This document shows, in pieces, positions 1 through 6,325 of a stretch of DNA of 13,777 nt (within the stretch, counting starts at the first letter, position 1; every line of letters starts with the position of its first letter). The translations under genes were made by a program, and so were the position numbers. The notes under the pieces are model-generated. The model worked only from the letters and a program-made list of their open reading frames with translations, was not told the DNA's origin and searched no databases. The stretch comes from Nitrospirota bacterium (GTDB lineage Bacteria; Nitrospirota; Nitrospiria; Nitrospirales; NS-4): positions 1 through 13,777 of the forward strand of contig VBOK01000188.1 in NCBI GenBank assembly GCA_005877565.1, read 5' to 3'.

Positions 1-51
1 CTTTTTGATCTTTTTGCTACCGCAGGATGGGCAAGTCGTGATTTTTTTCAT
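1..51 (-). CDS. YgiT-type zinc-finger protein (N-terminal 17 codons; runs off the window)
   Basis: The ATG at 51 opens a frame that runs off the left edge and reads MKKITTCPSCGSKKIKK. The CxxC pair (TCPSCG) followed by a lysine-rich stretch is the usual start of small YgiT-type zinc-finger proteins, which commonly sit directly downstream of DUF4258 genes as the presumed antitoxin. It starts 14 nt after the DUF4258 stop, with GGGGAG in the gap as a ribosome site, so the two are almost certainly co-transcribed. Only the N-terminus is visible, so the second zinc knuckle and any HTH domain cannot be checked. Confidence 0.6.
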   Translation of the reverse strand, partial: MKKITTCPSCGSKKIKK

Positions 52-65
52 ACGGTTGACTCCCC

Positions 66-377
66 TTAGAGGAGCCTCTTGGCAGAGACAAGGAAATAGT
101 ACACCTCTGTGTCGGCTTCAGAAACCAGCTTACCCTTGCTGTAGATGGGAAGTCCAGTCAAGTTCGCGCTATGGATGATGTACAGTCGCTCACCTGTCCG
201 CCGACGAAATGGACTGGTCGAGCGAATGGTCTTGGTTATTGCTTCGGCATTGAGGATCGACTCAGCCACATCGAGTTCAGTCAAACGGTCACTTTCCATT
301 TCCAGTCTAGCCTTTTCGCTAAAGGCATAATGCCCAGCCAAGACGGCTCGCTTGATTCTGAGAAGAATAGGACTCAT
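66..377 (-). CDS. DUF4258 domain protein, putative toxin of a TA-like pair
   Basis: This is a 103-aa soluble protein with no signal peptide. Residues about 16-45 carry the DUF4258 pattern: His-x-x-Phe-Ser (HYAFSEKA), then an Met-Glu-x-Asp segment and the helix LTELDVAESIL. A basic stretch (RRRTGER) and a beta-rich end (EVYYFLVSAKRLL) follow. DUF4258 proteins are small, RelE-like in size, and are usually found beside YgiT-type zinc-finger or HTH antitoxins. The next gene on this strand fits that, so a toxin role is inferred from family and context. The start is the ATG at 377, with only a close GAGG before it. The gene looks less GC-rich than its neighbours, which suggests mobile accessory DNA. 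No transposase or attachment site is visible. Confidence 0.72.
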   Translation of the reverse strand: MSPILLRIKRAVLAGHYAFSEKARLEMESDRLTELDVAESILNAEAITKTIRSTSPFRRRTGERLYIIHSANLTGLPIYSKGKLVSEADTEVYYFLVSAKRLL

Positions 378-465
378 CCCTCGTGCTCGTTACGCTCGGT
401 AGATGTATCTCCCTCTTCATGTGAGACACCTCAAGTTTCTCAAGGTAAAATCGCAGAAACCGGCC

Positions 466-3057
466 CTATTCGTACTGCAGGCTCTCCGCAACGGGGAGGC
501 GGGCCGCCCGTCGGGCCGGCCAGTATCCCGCGAGCACGGTCGCGAGCAGCGCCAGCGCCACCGCTTCCAGCAGGACGCCCGGCGCCGGATGGAACACGAT
601 GGTCCAGCCGAAGGACTGCTTGTTGATGACCTCGATCAGCAGGACGGAGAGGACCAGACCAGCCGCGCCTCCCAGGACCGTCCCCGCTAGTCCCAACAAT
701 CCGGACTCCCACAGGATGAGCCGGCCGACCTGGGCCGGAGTCCCACCGATGGCGCGCAGCACCGCAAGCTGGCGCTGACGCTCCAGGATGCCCGCCAGCA
801 ACGTATTGGCGATTCCCAGGAGCGCCACGGTCACCGCGATGACCTCCAGCGCATACGTGATGGCGAAGGTCTGGTCGAAGATCCGCAGCACTTCACGCTT
901 CAGCTCGCCGTTCGTCAGGATTATCACTGGCGGATCGCCCTGCAGCCGTTCCAGGACGGCGCGGCGGAGCCCCTCTGGATCGGCGCCGGGCGCCAGGTAC
1001 AGAGGCACGACTGTCGCGTTGCGATCGCCCCAGTGCCGCGTGTAGAGAGAGCGGTCCAGAACGATCTTGCCGCCATCCGTCGCGTAGTCATAGAACACCC
1101 CCGCGATGGGCAACTCGACCGGTCCGTGCGGGGTCGGCAGCGCGATGCGGTCGCCGCGCCGCAGCGAGAACTGCCGGGCGAAGGTCTCCGACACAATCAC
1201 CTGCTCGCCACGGACCGCCTCGGTCAGGACCGTTGTGGAGTCTCCCTCCAGGAAGAGATATCGGCTGTGCCGCGCGTGGATCAGGAGGTCCCGGGCGACC
1301 ACCCTCACCGGTCTGTCGCGGTAGTCCATGCGGACGTCGCGATAGCGGTCCACCGCCACGACGCCGGGAAGCGCCTGCAGTCGCTGGTGCACGGACTCCG
1401 GCAAGGCCCATTCCGGGCCGTCGCCCAGCCATGTCGGCGGCGCCACGATCAGGTCCGCCTTCACGGTCTGGTCCAGCCACAGGTCCACCGTCTGGCGGAA
1501 GCTATGGATCATGACGCTGACGCCGATCATCAAGGCCAACCCGACCATCAGCGCCGAGACGGCGACGGCATTCCGCACGGGCGCGCGTTCCAGCTCGGCG
1601 GCCGCCAAGCGCGGCAGACAGCCTGCCCGCCGTGACAGCACCAGCCGCAGGCATGGCGCAATCGACCGGATCACCACGGGGCTCAGCCACGCAAAGCCCA
1701 GCACGACGAAAAACACCGCAAAGTACCCAAAGAGCGGCACGCCTCGCACGGAATCTTGTAGCGCGGCGAACCCGGCCAGGAGAAAGGCGGCCGCCGCACG
1801 CGTGACGGCGGTCGCAACCCGCACCGTCCCGATCAGCTCATATCCTCCCGGAGCGAGAGCCTGGGTCGGCTCCACCGACACCGCTTCACGGATCGGGCCC
1901 AGTGAGCCCGCTACCGCCACGACAATCCCGATCAGCAGGCCTTGCACCAAGACATCGGACGACACCCACGTCAGGCGAGGAGGAACCAGCGACTGGTAAT
2001 AGAGACTGCCCACGGTCGCCGCGAGCGTCTGCAGGACGCCGTTCGAGAGCGCGACGCCAAACCCGATGCCCACCATGCTGCCTACGATGCCGACTAGCAC
2101 GACCTCGGCCAGCAAAAGCCCCGCGATGCCGGCAGAGGACAGGCCCAGTGAGCGCAGGATTCCGATCTCCCGGCGGCGGCGGAGCACCGCGAAGGAGACC
2201 GTGTTGTAAACGAGGAAGAGTCCGACCAGCAGCGCCACCACGCTGAGAACACTCACGTTCAAGCGGAACGCGCGAGTCATCCGCTCGACCTGGGCGTTGC
2301 GCTGTTGGGGGCGCTTGACAGTTAGCTCCGGCGGCAGGAACGCTTGGACCGCGCGTTTCACCTCCTCCACGGGCCGGGCTGGGTCCGTGACAAGGTCGAT
2401 GCGATCGAGGCGGCCCAGTAGGTCGAACTGGAATTGCGCCGCCGCAATGTCCATGACAGCCAGTTCTTCGAACGTGGACCGCGCCGGTCCGTCCCCCTCC
2501 AGGATGCCGCGGACGACCAGCCGCCGGACGCGTCCGCTGACGTTCACCGCCAGCGCCGAGCCCATGGCCAGGCCGTGCCGCTGGGCCAGCCGGCGGCCCA
2601 CAAAGATCGTGTCGGGCTCGAGGTACCGCTCCCAGTCGGATTCGCTGTCTGAGTTGTCGTGGCCGCTCTCGGCCACCCGGTAGTCACGGAATGAGGATTC
2701 GGCCAGGAGATCCACGCCCAAGATCGGCAATACGATTCCTCTGGCCGAGCCCTCGGCCCTCCAGATTCCGGTGAGGTCCAGCACAGGTGTGGCGAGGAGG
2801 ACGCCGTCCGCGTGGCTGAGGGGCTCGATGATGCGCTCGTCGAAGCCGCCCAGGGAGTCCGTGGCGTTGAAGACCTGCAAAGTCGTCCGGCCGGCCACGC
2901 CGAGCACGGCCTGCTCGAACGAGCGGACGATCTCGACGTTCGCCGTCGCGACCGCCACGTACACGGCGACCCCGAGGGCTACACCGCCGACCGTGAGGGC
3001 CGTACGCGGGAGTTCCCCGGCGACATGACGCCACACCAGGAGACGGAAGACGGTCAC
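466..3057 (-). CDS. Double-FtsX ABC transporter permease (YbbP/MacB-like superfamily)
   Basis: This 863-aa inner-membrane protein has one N-terminal helix at about residues 18-40, then a roughly 230-residue extracytoplasmic MacB-PCD-like domain. A first FtsX block of helices follows (about 268-295, 312-340, 368-395), then central helices near 425-440, 450-470 and 508-530. A second periplasmic domain spans about 535-735, and a second FtsX block (about 738-765, 785-815, 830-852) ends the protein. Ten helices in two FtsX halves match the YbbP type rather than four-helix LolC/E or MacB. It starts with GTG, overlapping the dehydrogenase stop by 4 nt (GTGA). The ATPase two genes upstream is its expected partner. 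Family members move lipids, lipoproteins or peptides across or out of the inner membrane. The substrate here cannot be read from the sequence. Confidence 0.9.
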   Translation of the reverse strand: MTVFRLLVWRHVAGELPRTALTVGGVALGVAVYVAVATANVEIVRSFEQAVLGVAGRTTLQVFNATDSLGGFDERIIEPLSHADGVLLATPVLDLTGIWRAEGSARGIVLPILGVDLLAESSFRDYRVAESGHDNSDSESDWERYLEPDTIFVGRRLAQRHGLAMGSALAVNVSGRVRRLVVRGILEGDGPARSTFEELAVMDIAAAQFQFDLLGRLDRIDLVTDPARPVEEVKRAVQAFLPPELTVKRPQQRNAQVERMTRAFRLNVSVLSVVALLVGLFLVYNTVSFAVLRRRREIGILRSLGLSSAGIAGLLLAEVVLVGIVGSMVGIGFGVALSNGVLQTLAATVGSLYYQSLVPPRLTWVSSDVLVQGLLIGIVVAVAGSLGPIREAVSVEPTQALAPGGYELIGTVRVATAVTRAAAAFLLAGFAALQDSVRGVPLFGYFAVFFVVLGFAWLSPVVIRSIAPCLRLVLSRRAGCLPRLAAAELERAPVRNAVAVSALMVGLALMIGVSVMIHSFRQTVDLWLDQTVKADLIVAPPTWLGDGPEWALPESVHQRLQALPGVVAVDRYRDVRMDYRDRPVRVVARDLLIHARHSRYLFLEGDSTTVLTEAVRGEQVIVSETFARQFSLRRGDRIALPTPHGPVELPIAGVFYDYATDGGKIVLDRSLYTRHWGDRNATVVPLYLAPGADPEGLRRAVLERLQGDPPVIILTNGELKREVLRIFDQTFAITYALEVIAVTVALLGIANTLLAGILERQRQLAVLRAIGGTPAQVGRLILWESGLLGLAGTVLGGAAGLVLSVLLIEVINKQSFGWTIVFHPAPGVLLEAVALALLATVLAGYWPARRAARLPVAESLQYE

Positions 3058-4001
3058 AGTTCCTTGAGGCGACCCACGACGGCTGTGGCGGACGGATAGC
3101 CTTTCTTTTTCAACACGGCCTGTAGTTCGCCGGCGATCCGGTCGAAGACCTTGAGTCCTTCTTCCACAAGGGCCGTGCCGATTTGCACGGCCGAGGCCCC
3201 AGCCAGCAGGTGCTCGAACGCGTCCGTGCCGGACACGACGCCTCCGACCCCAATGATCGGAATCCTCCCGTCGGACGCTTTCCAGAAGGCCCGCACGTTA
3301 GCCAGCGCGACCGGCTTGATCCCCGGCCCGCCCAGGCCGCCGAATCCATTCTTTGGCTTGATCACGACCGACTCCCGGTCCGGATCGATCACGAGCGCGT
3401 TGCCGACGGAATTGATCAGCGAGAGGAAGTCCACTGGCGCCCGCTTTAGGACCTCTGCCATCGCGGCATGGTGGGCAGGATCGAAATACGGAGGCAGCTT
3501 GACGCCCAGCGGGCAATCCACGACAGCCCGCACGCGGCGGATCAGTCGCTCCGAGGCCTCGAAGTCATACCCTATCTGCGGCTTGCCGGCGATGTTCGGA
3601 CAGGACAGATTTACTTCGACGAGATCTGGGCCGGCGCGAGCGATCGTCTTGGCGATCTCCGGAAAGTCGTCCTCGCAGAGGCCCGCCACGCTTGCGATCA
3701 CCGGCTTTCTGAACGTCTTGAGCTCCGGGATCAGCTCCGCATACGCCCGGTAGCCGAGGTTCGGCAACCCCATCGAGTTGATCGAGCCGCCAGCAAAGGG
3801 ATAGTACCGAGGCTCCGGGTTTCCAGTGCGGGCCTCCAGCGTCATGGACTTGGTGACGATGGCTCCGGAGCGGGATCGCCCCAACGCCTCGAGCTCCTCG
3901 CGCGTGACGCACAAGGCACCGGAGGCATTCATGAGGCAGAGGGGAAAGCGGACGCCGGCGATGGTGCAGGAAAGATCGACCGTGTCGGTCAAGTGGCTCA
4001 C
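3054..4001 (-). CDS. pyrD: Dihydroorotate dehydrogenase, class 1A type
   Basis: This 315-aa FMN TIM-barrel enzyme would oxidise dihydroorotate to orotate in pyrimidine synthesis. Visible motifs are NASGA (25-29), KS-T with Lys51, NSMGLPN (75-81), NLSCPN (131-136), Lys168, NSVGN (197-201), a glycine-rich GGLGGPGIK (221-229) and the FMN-phosphate loop GVGGV (251-255). Cys134 in NLSCPN followed by GKPQ resembles the catalytic base and loop of class 1A (fumarate-using, cytosolic) enzymes. There is no N-terminal membrane helix as in class 2. The GTG start at 4001 overlaps the preceding stop as GTGA. The open frame extends 22 codons further upstream, but that part lies inside the previous gene. It is unusual to find this enzyme between an ABC ATPase and its permease. 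A related FMN oxidoreductase activity is possible but less likely. Confidence 0.88.
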   Translation of the reverse strand: MSHLTDTVDLSCTIAGVRFPLCLMNASGALCVTREELEALGRSRSGAIVTKSMTLEARTGNPEPRYYPFAGGSINSMGLPNLGYRAYAELIPELKTFRKPVIASVAGLCEDDFPEIAKTIARAGPDLVEVNLSCPNIAGKPQIGYDFEASERLIRRVRAVVDCPLGVKLPPYFDPAHHAAMAEVLKRAPVDFLSLINSVGNALVIDPDRESVVIKPKNGFGGLGGPGIKPVALANVRAFWKASDGRIPIIGVGGVVSGTDAFEHLLAGASAVQIGTALVEEGLKVFDRIAGELQAVLKKKGYPSATAVVGRLKEL

Positions 4002-4390
4002 TGCACGATCTGTTGGGAGACGCGGCACTTGACCACCAGCGTCGTCGTGCCGCGTCCTTCGACGCACTTGTCCAGGTTCCTGTAGTCTAGCTTCCCGTCC
4101 AGATTCACCATGAACTCGAAGGAGAAGGCCGTCGTCATGAACATATAGCGGCCCGGCCTGAGCTTCAGGGTCACGACCTTATCGGTCATCATGCGGTCTC
4201 GGACCGACTGGAGCGGCTCCGTCACGCCCGGCACGCTCCAGGCCCGAGGGGGCACGATCGCAGTGGCGTTGATCATGATCGGATGCTCTTTCGCCAAGGG
4301 AAGCCTGGGCTCATTCTGTTCTGCTATCGTTACACCAACCACTAGCGTGGCGCCAGTCGCAATCATAACCGCAACGATCGCTGCCCTCAT
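3998..4390 (-). CDS. Small exported protein of the ABC operon (unknown function)
   Basis: I do not recognise the family. The 130-aa product has a short basic N-terminus (MRAA), a hydrophobic stretch at about 5-22 and a plausible signal peptidase site near residue 23 (TIA before EQ), so it is probably periplasmic. The mature part is beta-rich (VVTLKLRPGRYMFM, FSFEFMVNLDGKLDY). It contains exactly two cysteines, at 109 and 122 near the C-terminus, which could form a disulfide. Its ATG overlaps the ATPase stop (ATGA) and its stop overlaps the dehydrogenase start (GTGA), so it is translationally coupled on both sides. A periplasmic accessory role for the YbbA/YbbP-type exporter is an inference from position alone. 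Confidence 0.75.
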   Translation of the reverse strand: MRAAIVAVMIATGATLVVGVTIAEQNEPRLPLAKEHPIMINATAIVPPRAWSVPGVTEPLQSVRDRMMTDKVVTLKLRPGRYMFMTTAFSFEFMVNLDGKLDYRNLDKCVEGRGTTTLVVKCRVSQQIVQ

Positions 4391-5061
4391 ACTCGAACGT
4401 CCTCCCCATCCAGAGTGCCGTCCCGCATCAGCACGATCCGATCCGCCTCTTCTGCCGCGCTGCGGCTGTGCGTGGCCAGGATCACGGTCTGCCCGCCCTG
4501 CCGGGCCAGTGTCTTAATCAGCTGGATGATCTCCCGCCCCACTTTCGAGTCCAGGTTGCCCGTCGGCTCGTCCGCCAGCAGGAGCGCCGGCCGATGCACC
4601 AGCGCCCGCGCCACCGCGACGCGCTGCTGCTCTCCCCCGGACAACTCAGACGGGCGATGTTCCCCCCGGTGCGCCAGGCCTACCGCCGCCAGACACTCCT
4701 CCACCCGTTTCTCGGGGTCGGCCTCGCCGCGCAGCAAGAGCGGGAGCGCGACGTTCTCACGCGCGGTCAGCCCCGGCAGCAGGTTGAAGAACTGGAAGAC
4801 GACCCCGATCCACTCGCGCCGAAGCCGCGTCCAGTCGGCTTCGGTGAACCCGCGGGTGGAGCGCCCGTCGATGACGACATCGCCTTCCGTGGGCCGGTCC
4901 AAGCCGCCGATCAGGTTAAGCAGCGTGCTCTTCCCGCTGCCGCTCGGTCCCATGATGGCCAGGAACTCCCCTTTCGCCACCTCCAGTGACACCCCCTGCA
5001 CTGCCTGGATGATCGAGGCGCCCCGTTGATAGACCTTGGAGACTCCTTCCAGCCGGACCAC
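4387..5061 (-). CDS. ABC transporter ATP-binding protein (YbbA/LolD/MacB type)
   Basis: This is a 224-aa nucleotide-binding subunit. Walker A is GPSGSGKST (38-46), the Q-loop is VFQ (88-90), the signature is LSGGEQQ (140-146), Walker B is ALLLADEP (159-166), the D-loop is GNLDS (168-172) and the switch His is His198 (ATHS). The signature and the TGNLDS segment are typical of the LolD/YbbA/MacB/FtsE group, which works with FtsX-type permeases. Its permease is encoded two genes downstream. The start is a GTG at 5061 with GAGG about 6 nt before it. It opens the operon; a candidate promoter lies at 5086-5115. Confidence 0.93.
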   Translation of the reverse strand: MVRLEGVSKVYQRGASIIQAVQGVSLEVAKGEFLAIMGPSGSGKSTLLNLIGGLDRPTEGDVVIDGRSTRGFTEADWTRLRREWIGVVFQFFNLLPGLTARENVALPLLLRGEADPEKRVEECLAAVGLAHRGEHRPSELSGGEQQRVAVARALVHRPALLLADEPTGNLDSKVGREIIQLIKTLARQGGQTVILATHSRSAAEEADRIVLMRDGTLDGEDVRV

Positions 5062-5085
5062 GCTCCCTCACAAGCTGCCCGCCCA

Positions 5086-5115
5086 CCTATAACACAAAGA
5101 CGCAAGTCCCGACAA
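5086..5115 (-). promoter_or_regulatory. Candidate promoter of the ABC-dehydrogenase operon
   Basis: On the minus strand TTGTCG (5115-5110) and TATAGG (5091-5086) are separated by 18 nt. They match the sigma-70 -35 and -10 consensus at four of six positions each, and lie about 25 nt upstream of the GTG start at 5061. The comF-ABC intergenic space is only 115 bp, so any plus-strand comF promoter must overlap it. I saw no convincing one. Confidence 0.35.
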
Positions 5116-5176
5116 TGTAGGGAACGTGAGGTGACGGCTTGCGCCTGGGCGGTGTCCAATGAAGGGAAGAGCCGCC

Positions 5177-5902
5177 ATGCCGGACGTGCTGGACATGATC
5201 TTGCATTGGGTCTTTCCCACAGACTGCGCGGTCTGCAAGCGGCCAGCAGCGGACCGCCGGCTGCCCTTCTTCTGCCGGGCCTGCTGGGAGACGATCCGAC
5301 CCATCGAAGGCCCTGCCTGCCCCCGCTGCGGACGCCCGTTCGACTCGCCGCTCGCGCTGATCTCCAGTCCCGGACACCTCTGCGGCCCGTGTCGGGAGAA
5401 ACCGCCCGCGTTCGACCGCGCCCTTTCCCCATACCGTTACGAGGGCGTCTTAGAGAAAGCGATCCACCTCTTCAAGTACCGGCGACGGGACGCGCTGGCA
5501 ACGCCTCTGGCCGACCTGATGCTCGTCTGGGCAGACAAATTGCCATCCGTCTCCCTGGTCATGCCCGTCCCACTCCATCCCAGCCGCCTGCGAAGCCGCG
5601 AGTTCAACCAGGCGCTGTTGCTGGCGGATCGGCTCGCCGCCCGGCTCGGCCTCACACTGTCGTTTGAGCAACTCGTGCGGGTCCGCGCGACTCGGCCCCA
5701 GACGGAACTGGACCGTAAGGAACGCGCCCGGAACGTGCGTCGCGCCTTTGCCGTACAGAACCCGGCTGGCTTGGTCAGCGAGCGGGTGCTTCTGGTGGAC
5801 GACGTCCTGACGACGGGGGCGACTGTCAACGAGTGCGCCAAGGCGCTCCGCCGGGCGGGGGTCGAATCCGTCACGGTCCTGACCCTGGCCCGGCGGGTTT
5901 AA
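5177..5902 (+). CDS. comF: ComF family protein (double zinc ribbon plus phosphoribosyltransferase domain)
   Basis: This 241-aa cytoplasmic protein carries four CxxC pairs in its first 75 residues (CAVC, CRAC, CPRC, CGPC), forming the ComF zinc ribbons. The conserved YxGxxxxxIHxxKYRR segment comes next, then VPLHPSRLRSREFNQ. The PRPP-binding loop VLLVDDVLTTGAT is at about 204-216. ComF is needed for DNA uptake in naturally competent bacteria, where it is thought to act with the import helicase. Many non-competent bacteria also carry it. I chose the second ATG (5177) because AGGGA lies 9 nt before it; the ATG at 5159 has no ribosome site and would add six residues. It stands alone, divergent from the ABC operon, with repeat hairpins directly after the stop. 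Confidence 0.88.
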   Translation: MPDVLDMILHWVFPTDCAVCKRPAADRRLPFFCRACWETIRPIEGPACPRCGRPFDSPLALISSPGHLCGPCREKPPAFDRALSPYRYEGVLEKAIHLFKYRRRDALATPLADLMLVWADKLPSVSLVMPVPLHPSRLRSREFNQALLLADRLAARLGLTLSFEQLVRVRATRPQTELDRKERARNVRRAFAVQNPAGLVSERVLLVDDVLTTGATVNECAKALRRAGVESVTVLTLARRV

Positions 5903-5912
5903 AATTGCGTAG

Positions 5913-5934
5913 GGGCGCACCTGCGCGTGCGCCC
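5913..5934. repeat. GTAGGGGC-type hairpin 1 (REP-like)
   Basis: GGGCGCAC (5913-5920), a 6-nt loop and the exact complement GTGCGCCC (5927-5934) form an 8-bp stem, preceded by GTAGGGGCG at 5909. It begins 7 nt after the comF stop (hairpin at 5913, GTAGGGGC at 5909). No T-tract follows, so it is not a standard intrinsic terminator, although it could slow 3' exonucleases. It shares its left arm and its 3' tail (GAATTGTGGAT, 5935-5945) with hairpin 2. Confidence 0.7.
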
Positions 5935-5947
5935 GAATTGTGGATGG

Positions 5948-5985
5948 CCACGTAGGGGCGGACACATAGGTCCGCCCCTACGTGG
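5948..5985. repeat. GTAGGGGC-type hairpin 2 (perfect 16-bp stem)
   Basis: CCACGTAGGGGCGGAC (5948-5963) and its exact reverse complement at 5970-5985 enclose the 6-nt loop ACATAG. A second copy of the tail GAATTGTGGAT follows at 5995-6005. With hairpin 1 this makes a tandem two-unit element, hairpin plus tail. The sequence type resembles short REP/MITE-like palindromes scattered in many bacterial genomes. No coding capacity is present. Confidence 0.75.
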
Positions 5986-6012
5986 GATGCGACGGAATTG
6001 TGGATTATGCCA

Positions 6013-6042
6013 GCAGTGGCAAGCAGTGGCAATGACTGGCAT
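6013..6042 (+). promoter_or_regulatory. Three direct repeats TGGCA-N5: probable MraZ operator
   Basis: TGGCA occurs at 6017-6021, 6027-6031 and 6037-6041, each separated by exactly 5 nt. The first two lie in an identical tandem 10-mer (GCAGTGGCAA, 6013-6022 and 6023-6032). The array ends 11 nt before the -35 box of the promoter that reads into the HTH-mraZ pair. E. coli MraZ is known to bind TGGGN repeats with 5-nt spacers upstream of its own operon. The spacing here is the same, with one base changed in the core. An imperfect inverted arrangement (ATGCCAG at 6007, CTGGCAT at 6036) is also present and could instead be read as an operator for the HTH protein. Confidence 0.6.
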
Positions 6043-6052
6043 GTAAAAATAC

Positions 6053-6081
6053 TTGACAATTCCAGCCCTGCCCTTTAGGAT
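6053..6081 (+). promoter_or_regulatory. Sigma-70-type promoter for the HTH-mraZ operon
   Basis: A perfect -35 TTGACA (6053-6058) and a -10 TAGGAT (6076-6081) are separated by exactly 17 nt. The predicted transcription start near 6088 leaves a leader of about 20 nt before the ATG at 6108. The region just upstream (TGTAAAAATAC) is AT-rich for this genome. This is the clearest promoter in the window. Confidence 0.7.
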
Positions 6082-6107
6082 GGCGACCGTATCATCCGGA
6101 ATGTTCG

Positions 6108-6314
6108 ATGGCCAAGGCGGTACGGGATGAGGTGCTGACCACCGCCGAGACGTGCCGCTACCTGAAAGTGGCGCCTCGGACGCTCTATCGCTACATTCAG
6201 GAGAAGCGCGTGCCGGCCTTCAAGCTCGGTAAGGACTGGCGGTTCGTGAAGTCGGAGCTGGACATGTGGCTCCGGAAGAAAAGCCGGGAATACACCCGGA
6301 AAAAGCCCCGCTGA
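6108..6314 (+). CDS. Excisionase/MerR-type helix-turn-helix DNA-binding protein
   Basis: This 68-aa protein is almost entirely one winged-helix HTH_17 domain. LTTAETCRYLKVAPRTLYRYIQEKRVPAFKLGKDWRF contains the two helices (about 9-30) and the wing with the conserved Lys-x-Gly-x-x-Trp-Arg-Phe. LDMWLRKK then closes the fold, and a basic tail (SREYTRKKPR) follows. Such proteins act as excisionases, phage regulators or small transcription factors. No integrase is nearby. It is the first gene after the promoter at 6053-6081, and its stop overlaps the ribosome site of mraZ, so the two are co-expressed. A role as co-regulator with MraZ is inference. Confidence 0.82.
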   Translation: MAKAVRDEVLTTAETCRYLKVAPRTLYRYIQEKRVPAFKLGKDWRFVKSELDMWLRKKSREYTRKKPR

Positions 6315-6319
6315 GGAGG
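6313..6319 (+). promoter_or_regulatory. Ribosome binding site GAGGAGG of mraZ
   Basis: GAGGAGG overlaps the TGA of the HTH gene and ends 6 nt before the ATG at 6326. It fixes the mraZ start there, rather than at the in-frame upstream codon at 6266, which lies inside the HTH gene. Confidence 0.75.
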
Positions 6320-6325
6320 CCACTC

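Noticed and set aside
429..460. Possible terminator and promoter between the permease stop and the DUF4258 start
   Set aside because: The inverted repeat GTTTCT/AGAAAC has only a 6-bp stem with a long loop and no T-tract. The TTGAGG and GATACA boxes on the minus strand have poor spacing (19 nt). Neither is good enough to list.
1033..1635. A 200-codon plus-strand open frame within the permease
   Set aside because: It is antisense to the conserved double-FtsX permease, with shadow-type composition.
4002..4067. 22-codon upstream extension of the dihydroorotate dehydrogenase
   Set aside because: It lies wholly inside the preceding gene, and the GTG in the GTGA overlap matches the other junctions of this operon.
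5913..5985. Hairpins after comF as an intrinsic terminator, or as a short CRISPR-like array
   Set aside because: There are no T-runs after the stems, and only two non-identical units without spacers of constant length. A REP-like repeat fits better.
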